DNA from: Parvularculaceae bacterium
GTDB taxonomy: Bacteria; Pseudomonadota; Alphaproteobacteria; Caulobacterales; Parvularculaceae
Direction: 5' to 3'
Assembly: GCA_013389125.1 (NCBI GenBank)
Contig: JACADX010000155.1
Coordinates: 1-9,215, forward strand
DNA length: 9,215 bases
The translations under genes and the position numbers were made by a program. This document shows, piece by piece, positions 1 through 5,391 of this stretch. The notes under the pieces were generated by a model. That model worked only from the letters and a program-made list of their open reading frames with translations. It was not told the DNA's origin and did not search any database. Numbering within the stretch: the stretch's first letter is position 1; the number at the start of each line of letters is the position of its first letter.

Positions 1-394
1 GCGTCTGGAATTTCTCGACGACATAGGCGCCGGCGAACCCGGCGAGCGCGCCGCTCGCATTGGCGAACGCGTCGAGAAGCTCGGCGTCCCTGACGCCGCC
101 GAGCCCTTGCAGATACTCAAGCGCCATGCCGTACAGCGTCAATCCGAGAACGGAGAAGCGTCGGCGTCCGCGCAATCTGAGCTCGCCCAACCCCGCCGCG
201 CCGCCAAGCGCCGAATAGGCGAGAAAGTGGCCGATCTTGTCGGCGTAATCGGCGTTATCGAAAAGCAGTTCGGCGAGATAGCGCGCCAGCGCCATTCCGG
301 ATTCCGTCTCCTCCGGATCGGGGGTCAATGTCTGCCAGGTGACGAAAACGATGAGCAGCGCGAAAACGCCGCGCCAGAACGATCTTGGCGTCAT
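1..394 (-). CDS. VanZ-like family membrane protein (3' end cut by window edge)
   Basis: The reading frame starts at ATG 394-392 and stays open to the left edge, giving 131 codons without a stop. I see a hydrophobic segment at residues 8-20 (ALLIVFVTW), then TPDP, then DKIGHFLAYSALGG at 52-65, a second hydrophobic stretch around 81-93, and ALEYLQGL...DAELLDAFANASGA at 91-116. The KIGH, LEYLQ and D-A-xAN-xxGA pattern is the hallmark of the VanZ-like family of small polytopic membrane proteins. That family is named after a teicoplanin-resistance accessory gene, but most members are uncharacterised, so no resistance role should be assumed. The start codon overlaps the stop of the upstream epimerase gene (ATGA) and has no clear Shine-Dalgarno of its own, so translation is probably coupled. 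The partner suggests a role in envelope or polysaccharide biology; that is inference. Confidence 0.85.
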   Translation of the reverse strand, partial: MTPRSFWRGVFALLIVFVTWQTLTPDPEETESGMALARYLAELLFDNADYADKIGHFLAYSALGGAAGLGELRLRGRRRFSVLGLTLYGMALEYLQGLGGVRDAELLDAFANASGALAGFAGAYVVEKFQT

Positions 395-1389
395 GCGGCG
401 GGACCGCCGGACTTCGCCGCCAGGCGCTTTTCCCATTCGATGGCGGAGCGAACGATGAAATCGATATCGTCATAGCGCGGCCGCCAGTCGAGCTGGGTGC
501 GGATCGCCGCCGTGTCGGCGATGAGCTGCGGCGGATCGCCGGAGCGGCGAGGCCCGATTTCGTGCGGCAGCGGCCTTCCGGTCACGCGTTCAAAAGCGTC
601 GATGACTTCGGACACCGAATAGCCGCGCCCGTATCCGACATTGAGAATTTCGGGTCCGGCGCCGCGCCGCAAGCGCGCAAGCGCGGCGAGGTGAGCGTCG
701 GCGAGATCGGACACGTGCACATAATCGCGAATGGCGGTTCCGTCGGGCGTCGGGTAGTCCGCCCCGTAGATCTGCAGCTTTTCCCGCCGCGCGCCGACGG
801 CGATCTGGGCCGCGACCTTGATGAGGTGGGTCGGCTTGCCGATCTGGCCGGCGCGGCCTTTGGGATCGGCGCCGGCGACATTGAAGTAACGAAGCACCAT
901 ATAGGAGAAGCCGTGCGCCTTCGCGGCGTCCTCAAGCACGCGTTCGCTCATCGCCATTGAAGCGCCATAGGGCGAAATCGAATGGATCGGCGCCGATTCA
1001 TTCACCGGCGAATGATCGGGCATGCCGTATACGGCGGCGGTCGACGAGAAAATGAAGCGCTCGATGTCGCAGGCCGCGCAAGCCTCAAGGAGAGCAATCG
1101 TCTTCGCGGTGTTGTTCCAATAATAATGGAGCGGCTTCTGCACCGATTCCGGCACGAGAGTCGAACCGGCGAAGTGGATGACTTCGTTGACGCCGAAGTC
1201 CCGCATCAAGCGAATGACGACCTCGCGATCGCCGACGTCGGCGACAATGAGGCGCTTGGGATCGGGCGACAGCCAGCGCGCGCCGGTCGAGAGATCGTCA
1301 AGCGACACCGAGGGCTCGCCGGCCTCGGCGATCGCGAGAAGCATATGGGCGCCGATATAGCCGGCGCCGCCGGTGACAAGCACCGTCAC
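391..1389 (-). CDS. galE: UDP-glucose 4-epimerase-like SDR protein (GalE/ExoB type)
   Basis: The product is a 332-residue extended short-chain dehydrogenase, the usual GalE length. The NAD-binding glycine motif TGGAGYIGAH lies at residues 6-15. Other family signatures are FAGS (73-76), the FSSTAAVYG strand (114-122, with Thr117 at the catalytic Ser/Thr position), RYFNVAGADP (167-176), and DYPTPDGTAIRDYVHVSDLA (211-230), which is nearly diagnostic of GalE. GalE interconverts UDP-glucose and UDP-galactose in the cytosol and feeds exopolysaccharide or LPS precursors. The oddity is the catalytic YxxxK motif: Tyr141 is present (SPYG), but the position four residues on is Met145 (codon ATG), not Lys. 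Activity is therefore uncertain, and it could be a divergent epimerase or a related sugar-nucleotide enzyme. The start is GTG 1389-1387 with the glycine motif in the expected place. The gene is coupled to the downstream VanZ-like gene. Confidence 0.85.
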   Translation of the reverse strand: MTVLVTGGAGYIGAHMLLAIAEAGEPSVSLDDLSTGARWLSPDPKRLIVADVGDREVVIRLMRDFGVNEVIHFAGSTLVPESVQKPLHYYWNNTAKTIALLEACAACDIERFIFSSTAAVYGMPDHSPVNESAPIHSISPYGASMAMSERVLEDAAKAHGFSYMVLRYFNVAGADPKGRAGQIGKPTHLIKVAAQIAVGARREKLQIYGADYPTPDGTAIRDYVHVSDLADAHLAALARLRRGAGPEILNVGYGRGYSVSEVIDAFERVTGRPLPHEIGPRRSGDPPQLIADTAAIRTQLDWRPRYDDIDFIVRSAIEWEKRLAAKSGGPAA

Positions 1390-1448
1390 GGCCGCACTCT
1401 CGACGCGCGTTTGTTCACCAAGTCGATCGTCCTTGCACCCGGCGAATT

Positions 1449-1478
1449 TTGCCTATCGTGACACCGAAGGATTATTAT
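1449..1478 (+). promoter_or_regulatory. Candidate sigma70-type promoter for the phosphatase gene, overlapping a minus-strand -10
   Basis: In the 117-base divergent gap, TTGCCT (1449-1454) is followed after 18 bases by TATTAT (1473-1478), close to the -35 and -10 consensus, and about 28 bases before the phosphatase ATG. The same AT-rich run read on the minus strand gives a perfect TATAAT (1479-1474), which could serve the epimerase gene, although I see no good -35 for it. The call rests on consensus matching only. Confidence 0.4.
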
Positions 1479-1506
1479 AAGACAAACGCCGCAACGGGTA
1501 GAGCGC

Positions 1507-2247
1507 ATGCTGGGCAGGATTTTCGGGGGAAAACAGCCGCAGGCCGCCGTTCCCGAGGGCCAGCGGCTCTATGCGATCGGCGACATCCACGGCTGCGCCG
1601 GGCTGCTTGACGCGCTGCTCGCGTTAATCGGTCTCGAAAGCCGGGGGGCCAAGCGGCGGCTCGTCTTTCTCGGCGACTATGTCGATCGCGGACAGGACTC
1701 CCGCGGCGTCATCGACCGGCTCTTGAAAGTGAGGGCGGACGAGCCCGAGACGATCTTCCTGAAGGGCAACCATGAGCAGGCGATGCTGGATTTCCTGCAA
1801 TCACCCGACCTTAGCGAAGAGTGGCTGCACTGGGGCGGCGACAAGACGCTTGAGAGCTATGGCGTCGCCGACATCTGGAGGAAGCGCCCGAGCGCCTTGG
1901 CCCGCGAGCTTGATGAACGTCTCCCTGAGCCGCATCGCGAATTCCTGCGTTCGCTCGATCTGTGGCGCGTCGTCGGCGACTACGCCTTCGTTCATGCCGG
2001 CTTCAGGCCCGGCGTCGCGCTCGAAGATCAGCGCCCGGAGGACTGCCTCTGGATTCGCGGCGAGTTTCACAATGCCGAGTCCGACCAGCGGCCGCGCGAA
2101 ACGGTCGTTCACGGCCACCACCCGGTCAAGAAGCCGACCGACGCCGGATGGCGAATTAACGTCGACACGGGCGCTGTCTGGTCGGATGCGCTGACCGCGG
2201 TCGTTCTCGAGGGCACGACGCGACGGTTCCTTTCGACCAGGCGCTGA
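1507..2247 (+). CDS. PPP-family metallophosphoesterase (serine/threonine protein phosphatase-like)
   Basis: The product is a 246-residue soluble protein with all the calcineurin-like phosphoesterase metal and catalytic motifs in order: GDIHG at 25-29, GDYVDRG at 56-62, GNHE at 87-90, HAG at 163-165, and VHGHHP at 201-206 followed by NVDTGA at 218-223. These are the bacterial PPP signatures, so it should be a two-metal enzyme cleaving phosphate esters. The relatives include PrpA/PrpB-type protein phosphatases and ApaH-type diadenosine tetraphosphate hydrolases. The length and the GDYVDRG and NVDTGA motifs fit the protein-phosphatase-like group better, but the substrate cannot be read from sequence. 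No signal peptide is visible, so it is probably cytosolic. It stands alone, divergent from the epimerase and convergent with the amidase. The ATG at 1507 is preceded only by a weak purine stretch (GGGTAGAG). Confidence 0.9.
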   Translation: MLGRIFGGKQPQAAVPEGQRLYAIGDIHGCAGLLDALLALIGLESRGAKRRLVFLGDYVDRGQDSRGVIDRLLKVRADEPETIFLKGNHEQAMLDFLQSPDLSEEWLHWGGDKTLESYGVADIWRKRPSALARELDERLPEPHREFLRSLDLWRVVGDYAFVHAGFRPGVALEDQRPEDCLWIRGEFHNAESDQRPRETVVHGHHPVKKPTDAGWRINVDTGAVWSDALTAVVLEGTTRRFLSTRR

Positions 2248-2263
2248 GGCGCTCGCGCCTCAG
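2244..2263. terminator. Perfect palindromic hairpin between convergent genes, possibly a bidirectional terminator
   Basis: CTGAGGCG (2244-2251) and CGCCTCAG (2256-2263) form a perfect 8-bp stem around a CTCG loop. The plus-strand TGA stop of the phosphatase (2245-2247) and the minus-strand TGA stop of the amidase (2262-2260) lie symmetrically in the two arms. There is no T-run on either side, so it is not a canonical intrinsic terminator. It may block read-through or protect 3' ends. Confidence 0.45.
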
Positions 2264-2949
2264 GCCATGGCGGTCGCCGCCCATTTAAACGCGGCTTTCG
2301 TCAGCGGGCTGAACCCTTGCGCCAGCGCTTTCGGACAGAATCGGCGCTGGAAGGCGACGAGAGCGGCCGCGTGCGCGTTGTCAGGCGCATCATAGCCGAT
2401 CGCGCGCAGCATCGCTAAGGCGTCCTGATAGGAGATCGAAGGGTCTTCATCGCCGGCGTAGCGCCCGACGGCGAGGCCCTCGGCCGCAAGCTTTCCCCAG
2501 GGAAAGAGCTCCCCGGGGTCTTCCTTTCTTTGAGGCGCGACGTCCGAATGGCCAAGCACGCGCGTCGCCGGCACGCCGTGGCGCGTCTTGATGTCCTTGA
2601 TGAGCGCGATGACCATGTCGATCTGGCGCGCGGGAAACTTGCGATAGCCCCATTCATGGCCTGGATTGACGATTTCAACGCCGATCGAGCGCGCATTGAT
2701 GTCGGTCTCGCCTTTCCAAGCGCCGACGCCCGCGTGCCATGCGCGCTTTCCCTCCGGCGCCAGCGCGTAGATCGTTCCGTCCTCATCGACCAAATAGTGG
2801 CACGAGACCCTGGCGGCGGGGTCGCAGAGACGGCGGAGCGCTTCCTCCGCCGACTTCATGCCGGTGTAATGCAGAACGATCATGTCGACGGCGCGGCCGC
2901 GATCATCGAAATTCGGCGACGGGCGGCTAACGAAAGTCACGTCCGTCAT
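2260..2949 (-). CDS. ampD: N-acetylmuramoyl-L-alanine amidase, AmpD/AmiD type (Amidase_2) with C-terminal peptidoglycan-binding-like region
   Basis: The product has 229 residues. The Amidase_2 domain spans about 12-150: VLHYTG supplies zinc ligand His27, GVEIVN supplies catalytic Glu92, and LGHSDVAP followed by RKEDPG supplies His134, Lys142 and Asp144. These match the zinc ligands and catalytic Glu/Lys of AmpD. The enzyme cleaves the amide between anhydro-N-acetylmuramic acid and L-alanine in cell-wall turnover, and in many bacteria this sets beta-lactamase inducer levels. Residues about 172-225 (YQDALAMLRAIGYD, AALVAFQRRFCP) resemble the small peptidoglycan-binding domain found after the catalytic domain in AmiD-like members. 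No signal peptide or lipobox is seen, which favours a cytosolic AmpD role over periplasmic AmiD. The ATG overlaps the stop of the transporter gene (ATGA), with AGGAAA nine bases upstream. Confidence 0.88.
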   Translation of the reverse strand: MTDVTFVSRPSPNFDDRGRAVDMIVLHYTGMKSAEEALRRLCDPAARVSCHYLVDEDGTIYALAPEGKRAWHAGVGAWKGETDINARSIGVEIVNPGHEWGYRKFPARQIDMVIALIKDIKTRHGVPATRVLGHSDVAPQRKEDPGELFPWGKLAAEGLAVGRYAGDEDPSISYQDALAMLRAIGYDAPDNAHAAALVAFQRRFCPKALAQGFSPLTKAAFKWAATAMA

Positions 2950-3899
2950 GGCTCGCGCTTTCCTGGAGCAGTCGACGGCTGCGCTACGATAATCGGTTCC
3001 GGCGCGCCGGGTTCCGGCGCTGTCATCGGCGCGCGCAAAACGACGATTCCGACGCCGACAAGGGTCATGGCCCCGCCGACAAGAATGACCGCCGTCAGCG
3101 GCTCGCCGAGAAAGAGCACTGAAAACAGGACTGCAAGGAACGTCGTCAGCAAGGTCGACGATGCGACCTGCGACACGGGCCGCCGCTGCAGCAGCCAGTA
3201 ATACGCCGTGTGACCGAATACCGAAGAAACCAGCGCCGAATAGAGAATAGCGCTGGCGACGAGCTTCTTGTCGCTCGCCGCGAGCGCCGCAAAATGGTCG
3301 CGCTCAAGGCTTGCCGAAATGATCATGAGAATGGGCGCTCCTATCAGGCCGAACCACGCGAGCAGCTCCCACGGCTTGAACGCGCTCGCCTTCTTTACGA
3401 GAATAGCCCCGAACGCCTCAACCAGCGTCGCTGCCGCGACAAGCCCCACGCCGATGCCGATGCGCGCTTCCGGCGGCGCGCTTTCCTTGTCGAGCGCGAT
3501 GACCGCGACGCCGGCAAAGGCCAGCCCGATGCCGGCAATTCGCCGCCAGCCGATCTGCTCCCTCAGAAATAGGACGGAAAGGATGGACGCAAATGGGACA
3601 TAAAGCTCGTTGGCGATCGCCGCCGCCGACGCCGTCGCAAAGATGAACCCGCTGAATAGCAGCGCATAATTGAATGCCCCGAAACAGAGCGCGGCGGCGA
3701 AGATTGTCCGCATTTTCCCGCTGCGCCAGCGAAGAAACGGCGCAAGGACGATCGCCACAAGCGTCATGCGCATCGCGGCGTAAAAGATCGGCGGGATTTC
3801 GGCGACGGCCGCCTTAATGACGACGTAGTGAAATCCCCACGCCACGCAGAGGACCACCATGACGGCCAGCTCGCGCGCGCTCAAGTTCGCCCCCAACAA
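2946..3899 (-). CDS. DMT superfamily (EamA) transporter
   Basis: The 317-residue product is an integral inner-membrane protein with about ten hydrophobic segments in two EamA repeats, roughly residues 12-138 and 148-289. Repeat signatures are CVAWGFHYVVIKAA (18-31), FLREQIGWRRIAGIGLAFAG (111-130) and FLGEPLTAVILVGGAMTLVG (263-282). A proline-rich tail follows from residue 290. DMT/EamA proteins export or import small metabolites such as amino acids, but the substrate cannot be predicted here. The start is probably a rare TTG (3899-3897, or TTG 3896): the frame is closed by TGA at 3941-3939, it has no ATG or GTG before codon 14, and starting at Met14 would clip the first membrane helix. No strong Shine-Dalgarno is seen. 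The gene is translationally coupled to the downstream amidase; with that partner a cell-wall-related cargo is possible but unproven. Confidence 0.88.
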   Translation of the reverse strand: MLGANLSARELAVMVVLCVAWGFHYVVIKAAVAEIPPIFYAAMRMTLVAIVLAPFLRWRSGKMRTIFAAALCFGAFNYALLFSGFIFATASAAAIANELYVPFASILSVLFLREQIGWRRIAGIGLAFAGVAVIALDKESAPPEARIGIGVGLVAAATLVEAFGAILVKKASAFKPWELLAWFGLIGAPILMIISASLERDHFAALAASDKKLVASAILYSALVSSVFGHTAYYWLLQRRPVSQVASSTLLTTFLAVLFSVLFLGEPLTAVILVGGAMTLVGVGIVVLRAPMTAPEPGAPEPIIVAQPSTAPGKREP

Positions 3900-3967
3900 A
3901 GGCCAGGATTGAGGCCGCCTTACGCCGCTCCGTCGATGTCAGCAATGCGCTTGTGGTCGGCGCTTTG

Positions 3968-4249
3968 TCAGGCGGCCCCGGCGTTGCGCCAGCCCCCGCG
4001 CCGCCCCTGCCGGGCGGTGAGCGCCGACAGCGCGCCAAAGACCGCGGAAACGGCGATCGCAAGCGGCGCGGCGAAGGCGACCGCAACGAAAGCGACCGCA
4101 AAGACGCCGAGAATGGCGAGGAAAAGCACCGCGTCAATCAGCCCGGCGACGCTGCGCGCGCCAGGTTGAAACCCTTTGCCGACGCCAAGACCAGCCTTTT
4201 CGACTTGCATTACGCCCACGCCAACACCACCGCCGGTCAGTCTACGCAT
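3968..4249 (-). CDS. Small membrane protein, uncharacterised
   Basis: The product is a 93-residue protein I do not recognise. A glycine-rich N-terminus (RLTGGGVGVGV) is followed by KGFQPGARSVAGLID and one long hydrophobic stretch of about 40 residues (LFLAILGVFAVAFVAVAFAA onward), long enough for one helix or a two-helix hairpin. It ends with a basic tail, TARQGRRGGWRN. Coding is supported by strong GC bias at third codon positions, a clear hydrophobic pattern, and a location that fills the gap between two same-strand genes. I chose ATG 4249-4247 because AGAAGG lies just upstream. An in-frame ATG at 4282-4280 would add 11 low-information residues but has no ribosome-binding site. It probably belongs to the same transcript as the transporter and amidase, 68 bases upstream of the transporter start. 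Confidence 0.6.
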   Translation of the reverse strand: MRRLTGGGVGVGVMQVEKAGLGVGKGFQPGARSVAGLIDAVLFLAILGVFAVAFVAVAFAAPLAIAVSAVFGALSALTARQGRRGGWRNAGAA

Positions 4250-4344
4250 CGCCCCTTCTTCGCGTCCAGAGGCCTTCGCCATCGAGGGCCATCACAAATT
4301 ACAATTCAACAGTTAAGCGAAACTTAGGCGAAAACAACGTCTGG

Positions 4345-5031
4345 TTAACCGGTTCTTTCGGCGATGATCCGCTCATAGGCGGCGTTGATCGCGGCCGTGC
4401 GGTTCTCGGCGATCTTGACGAGCGAGGCAGGCACCCCGCGGGCGATGAGCGCGTCAGGATGGTTCTCCCGCATCAGCTCACGATATTTCGTGCGAACGTC
4501 CGCAAGGTCCGCGTCATGGTCGAGGCCGAGGATCAGATAAGGATCATCCTGATCCGCGCCGAGATGGGCGGCCTTGAGGCGCCGCCACGCGCCCGGCTTC
4601 AGTCCGAAGGTTGCAGCCGCCTGCTCCAGCATCGCCAGTTCGCGCGGATGCGCCTGGCCGTCGGCGAGCGCGACATAAAGAAGACAGTCGATGACGTCTT
4701 CGAGCACGACCGGATCGTTATCGAAAATTCTCGCGACCTGCGCGACGTAATGCTCAAATCCGGAGACATCCTGTTTGGCGAGGTCGAAAATCATCCGGAC
4801 CTTTGATTCCTCCGACGCCGGGAACCTAAAGAACTTTCGAAACGCCGCGACCTCATTATCAGTGACGTAGCCGTCCGCGCGCGCGATCTTTGCGGAAAGC
4901 GCGATCAGCGCGATTGAGAACGCGGATTCATCGCGCCTTGCTTTCATGTCGACGAATGCGTCAAGCGCCGCGCCGAGCGTTTTCTTATGCGCCTCCTCAA
5001 TCGCCTCGCCGATTCGGTCCCAAATGCCCAA
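4345..5031 (-). CDS. TerB-like / J-domain co-chaperone protein (DjlA-like, no membrane anchor)
   Basis: The 228-residue product has two domains. Residues about 30-155 are TerB-like, with the repeated acidic loops AKIARADGYVTDNE (47-60) and ALADGQAHPREL (121-132). Residues about 163-226 are a C-terminal J-domain, DPYLILGL to AAYERII, with the essential HPD triad at 191-193. J-domains stimulate the ATPase of DnaK-type Hsp70. TerB plus J is the architecture of DjlA, but the N-terminal membrane helix of E. coli DjlA is missing, so this protein should be cytosolic. The start is TTG 5031-5029, giving MGIWDRIGEAI, supported by AAGGA eight bases upstream (5044-5040). The frame stays open to 5235, but that extension is low-complexity and Arg-rich and does not look like protein. 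The gene heads the minus-strand block ending in the amidase; the client is unknown. Confidence 0.85.
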   Translation of the reverse strand: MGIWDRIGEAIEEAHKKTLGAALDAFVDMKARRDESAFSIALIALSAKIARADGYVTDNEVAAFRKFFRFPASEESKVRMIFDLAKQDVSGFEHYVAQVARIFDNDPVVLEDVIDCLLYVALADGQAHPRELAMLEQAAATFGLKPGAWRRLKAAHLGADQDDPYLILGLDHDADLADVRTKYRELMRENHPDALIARGVPASLVKIAENRTAAINAAYERIIAERTG

Positions 5032-5279
5032 CGACCAGTTCCTTATGTTCGGCGAACCCCTAGCGGGCCCGGCGATGCGTCGCCAGAGGTTCGCGGCGCC
5101 TGCGATTCTCCCAGTATTCAACAGATTTGTGGAAAAATAAAATTTCGAGCGGCGACCGCGCGTTGAGCGCGCCGTCGCGCACGTGATGCGCCGATCGAGC
5201 GGGGCCGGCCTTGCGTTGGGGAGCCTGACGCGCACTATTTCGCGGTCCGGCGAAACGGACGCTGACCAACGGGACTGGA
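5032..5279. other. Non-coding stretch upstream of the TerB/J-domain gene, with a leader hairpin
   Basis: I see no convincing gene in this stretch. Arms GCGAACCCCTAGCG (5052-5065) and CGCCAGAGGTTCGC (5081-5094) form a 14-bp stem with two mismatches around a 15-base loop. On the minus-strand transcript it ends eight bases before the Shine-Dalgarno. A competing small hairpin, GGCGA (5071-5075) with TCGCC (5080-5084), uses part of the same arm. An AT-rich run at about 5117-5153 is the likely place for the gene's promoter, but I cannot fix -35 and -10 boxes. There is no T-run to make the hairpin an intrinsic terminator. Confidence 0.4.
5040..5044 (-). promoter_or_regulatory. Shine-Dalgarno that decides the TTG start of the TerB/J-domain gene
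   Basis: On the minus strand AAGGA (5044-5040) stands eight bases before TTG 5031. No in-frame ATG, GTG or TTG with comparable spacing lies close by. This places the start well inside the longer open frame. Confidence 0.55.
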
Positions 5280-5384
5280 ATGGACGCGTTCTTGGATCAG
5301 TTGCGTTTGGCGGTTGCCGCCTTGATATGCGGCGGCGGCCTGATGACCGCTGCGCTCCTGCTCGCGGATTACGTCCGATGGTGA
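5280..5384 (+). CDS. Candidate 34-residue membrane peptide
   Basis: ATG 5280 to TGA 5382-5384 encodes MDAFLDQLRLAVAALI followed by CGGGLMTAALLLADYVRW. This is a short acidic-amphipathic start, one hydrophobic segment of about 20 residues, and a charged/aromatic end (DYVRW), which is the look of a single-span small membrane protein. GGGA lies five bases before the ATG, a modest Shine-Dalgarno. It is convergent with metH, with four bases between the two stops, and the stops form one palindrome. I do not recognise a family. The alternative is that this is only metH 3' sequence: GC-rich inverted repeats (GGCGG 5309-5313 with CCGCC 5317-5321; GCCGCC 5316-5321 with GGCGGC 5331-5336) could be hairpins serving transcription end. 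Confidence 0.4.
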   Translation: MDAFLDQLRLAVAALICGGGLMTAALLLADYVRW

Positions 5385-5391
5385 CGCGTCA
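5382..5391. repeat. Perfect 10-bp palindrome formed by two convergent stop codons
   Basis: TGACGCGTCA reads the same on both strands. Its first three bases are the plus-strand stop of the candidate small peptide and its last three are the minus-strand stop of metH. It is too short for a strong terminator hairpin; the same arrangement, with a longer stem, occurs at 2244-2263. Confidence 0.5.

Noticed and set aside
3814..4327. Plus-strand and minus-strand frames of 107-124 codons overlapping the small membrane protein and the transporter start.
   Set aside because: They are low-complexity Arg/Ala/Pro translations without membrane or domain pattern. The frame at 3968-4249 has the only protein-like hydrophobic profile.
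5051..5095. A possible tRNA, because of a GGGTTCG-like T-arm and stem.
   Set aside because: There is no cloverleaf, no anticodon arm and no acceptor stem; it is a simple imperfect hairpin.
5032..5235. Longer start for the TerB/J-domain gene, adding 68 residues.
   Set aside because: The added residues are Arg-rich and pattern-free. TTG 5031 has a good Shine-Dalgarno and begins the conserved IWDRIG region.
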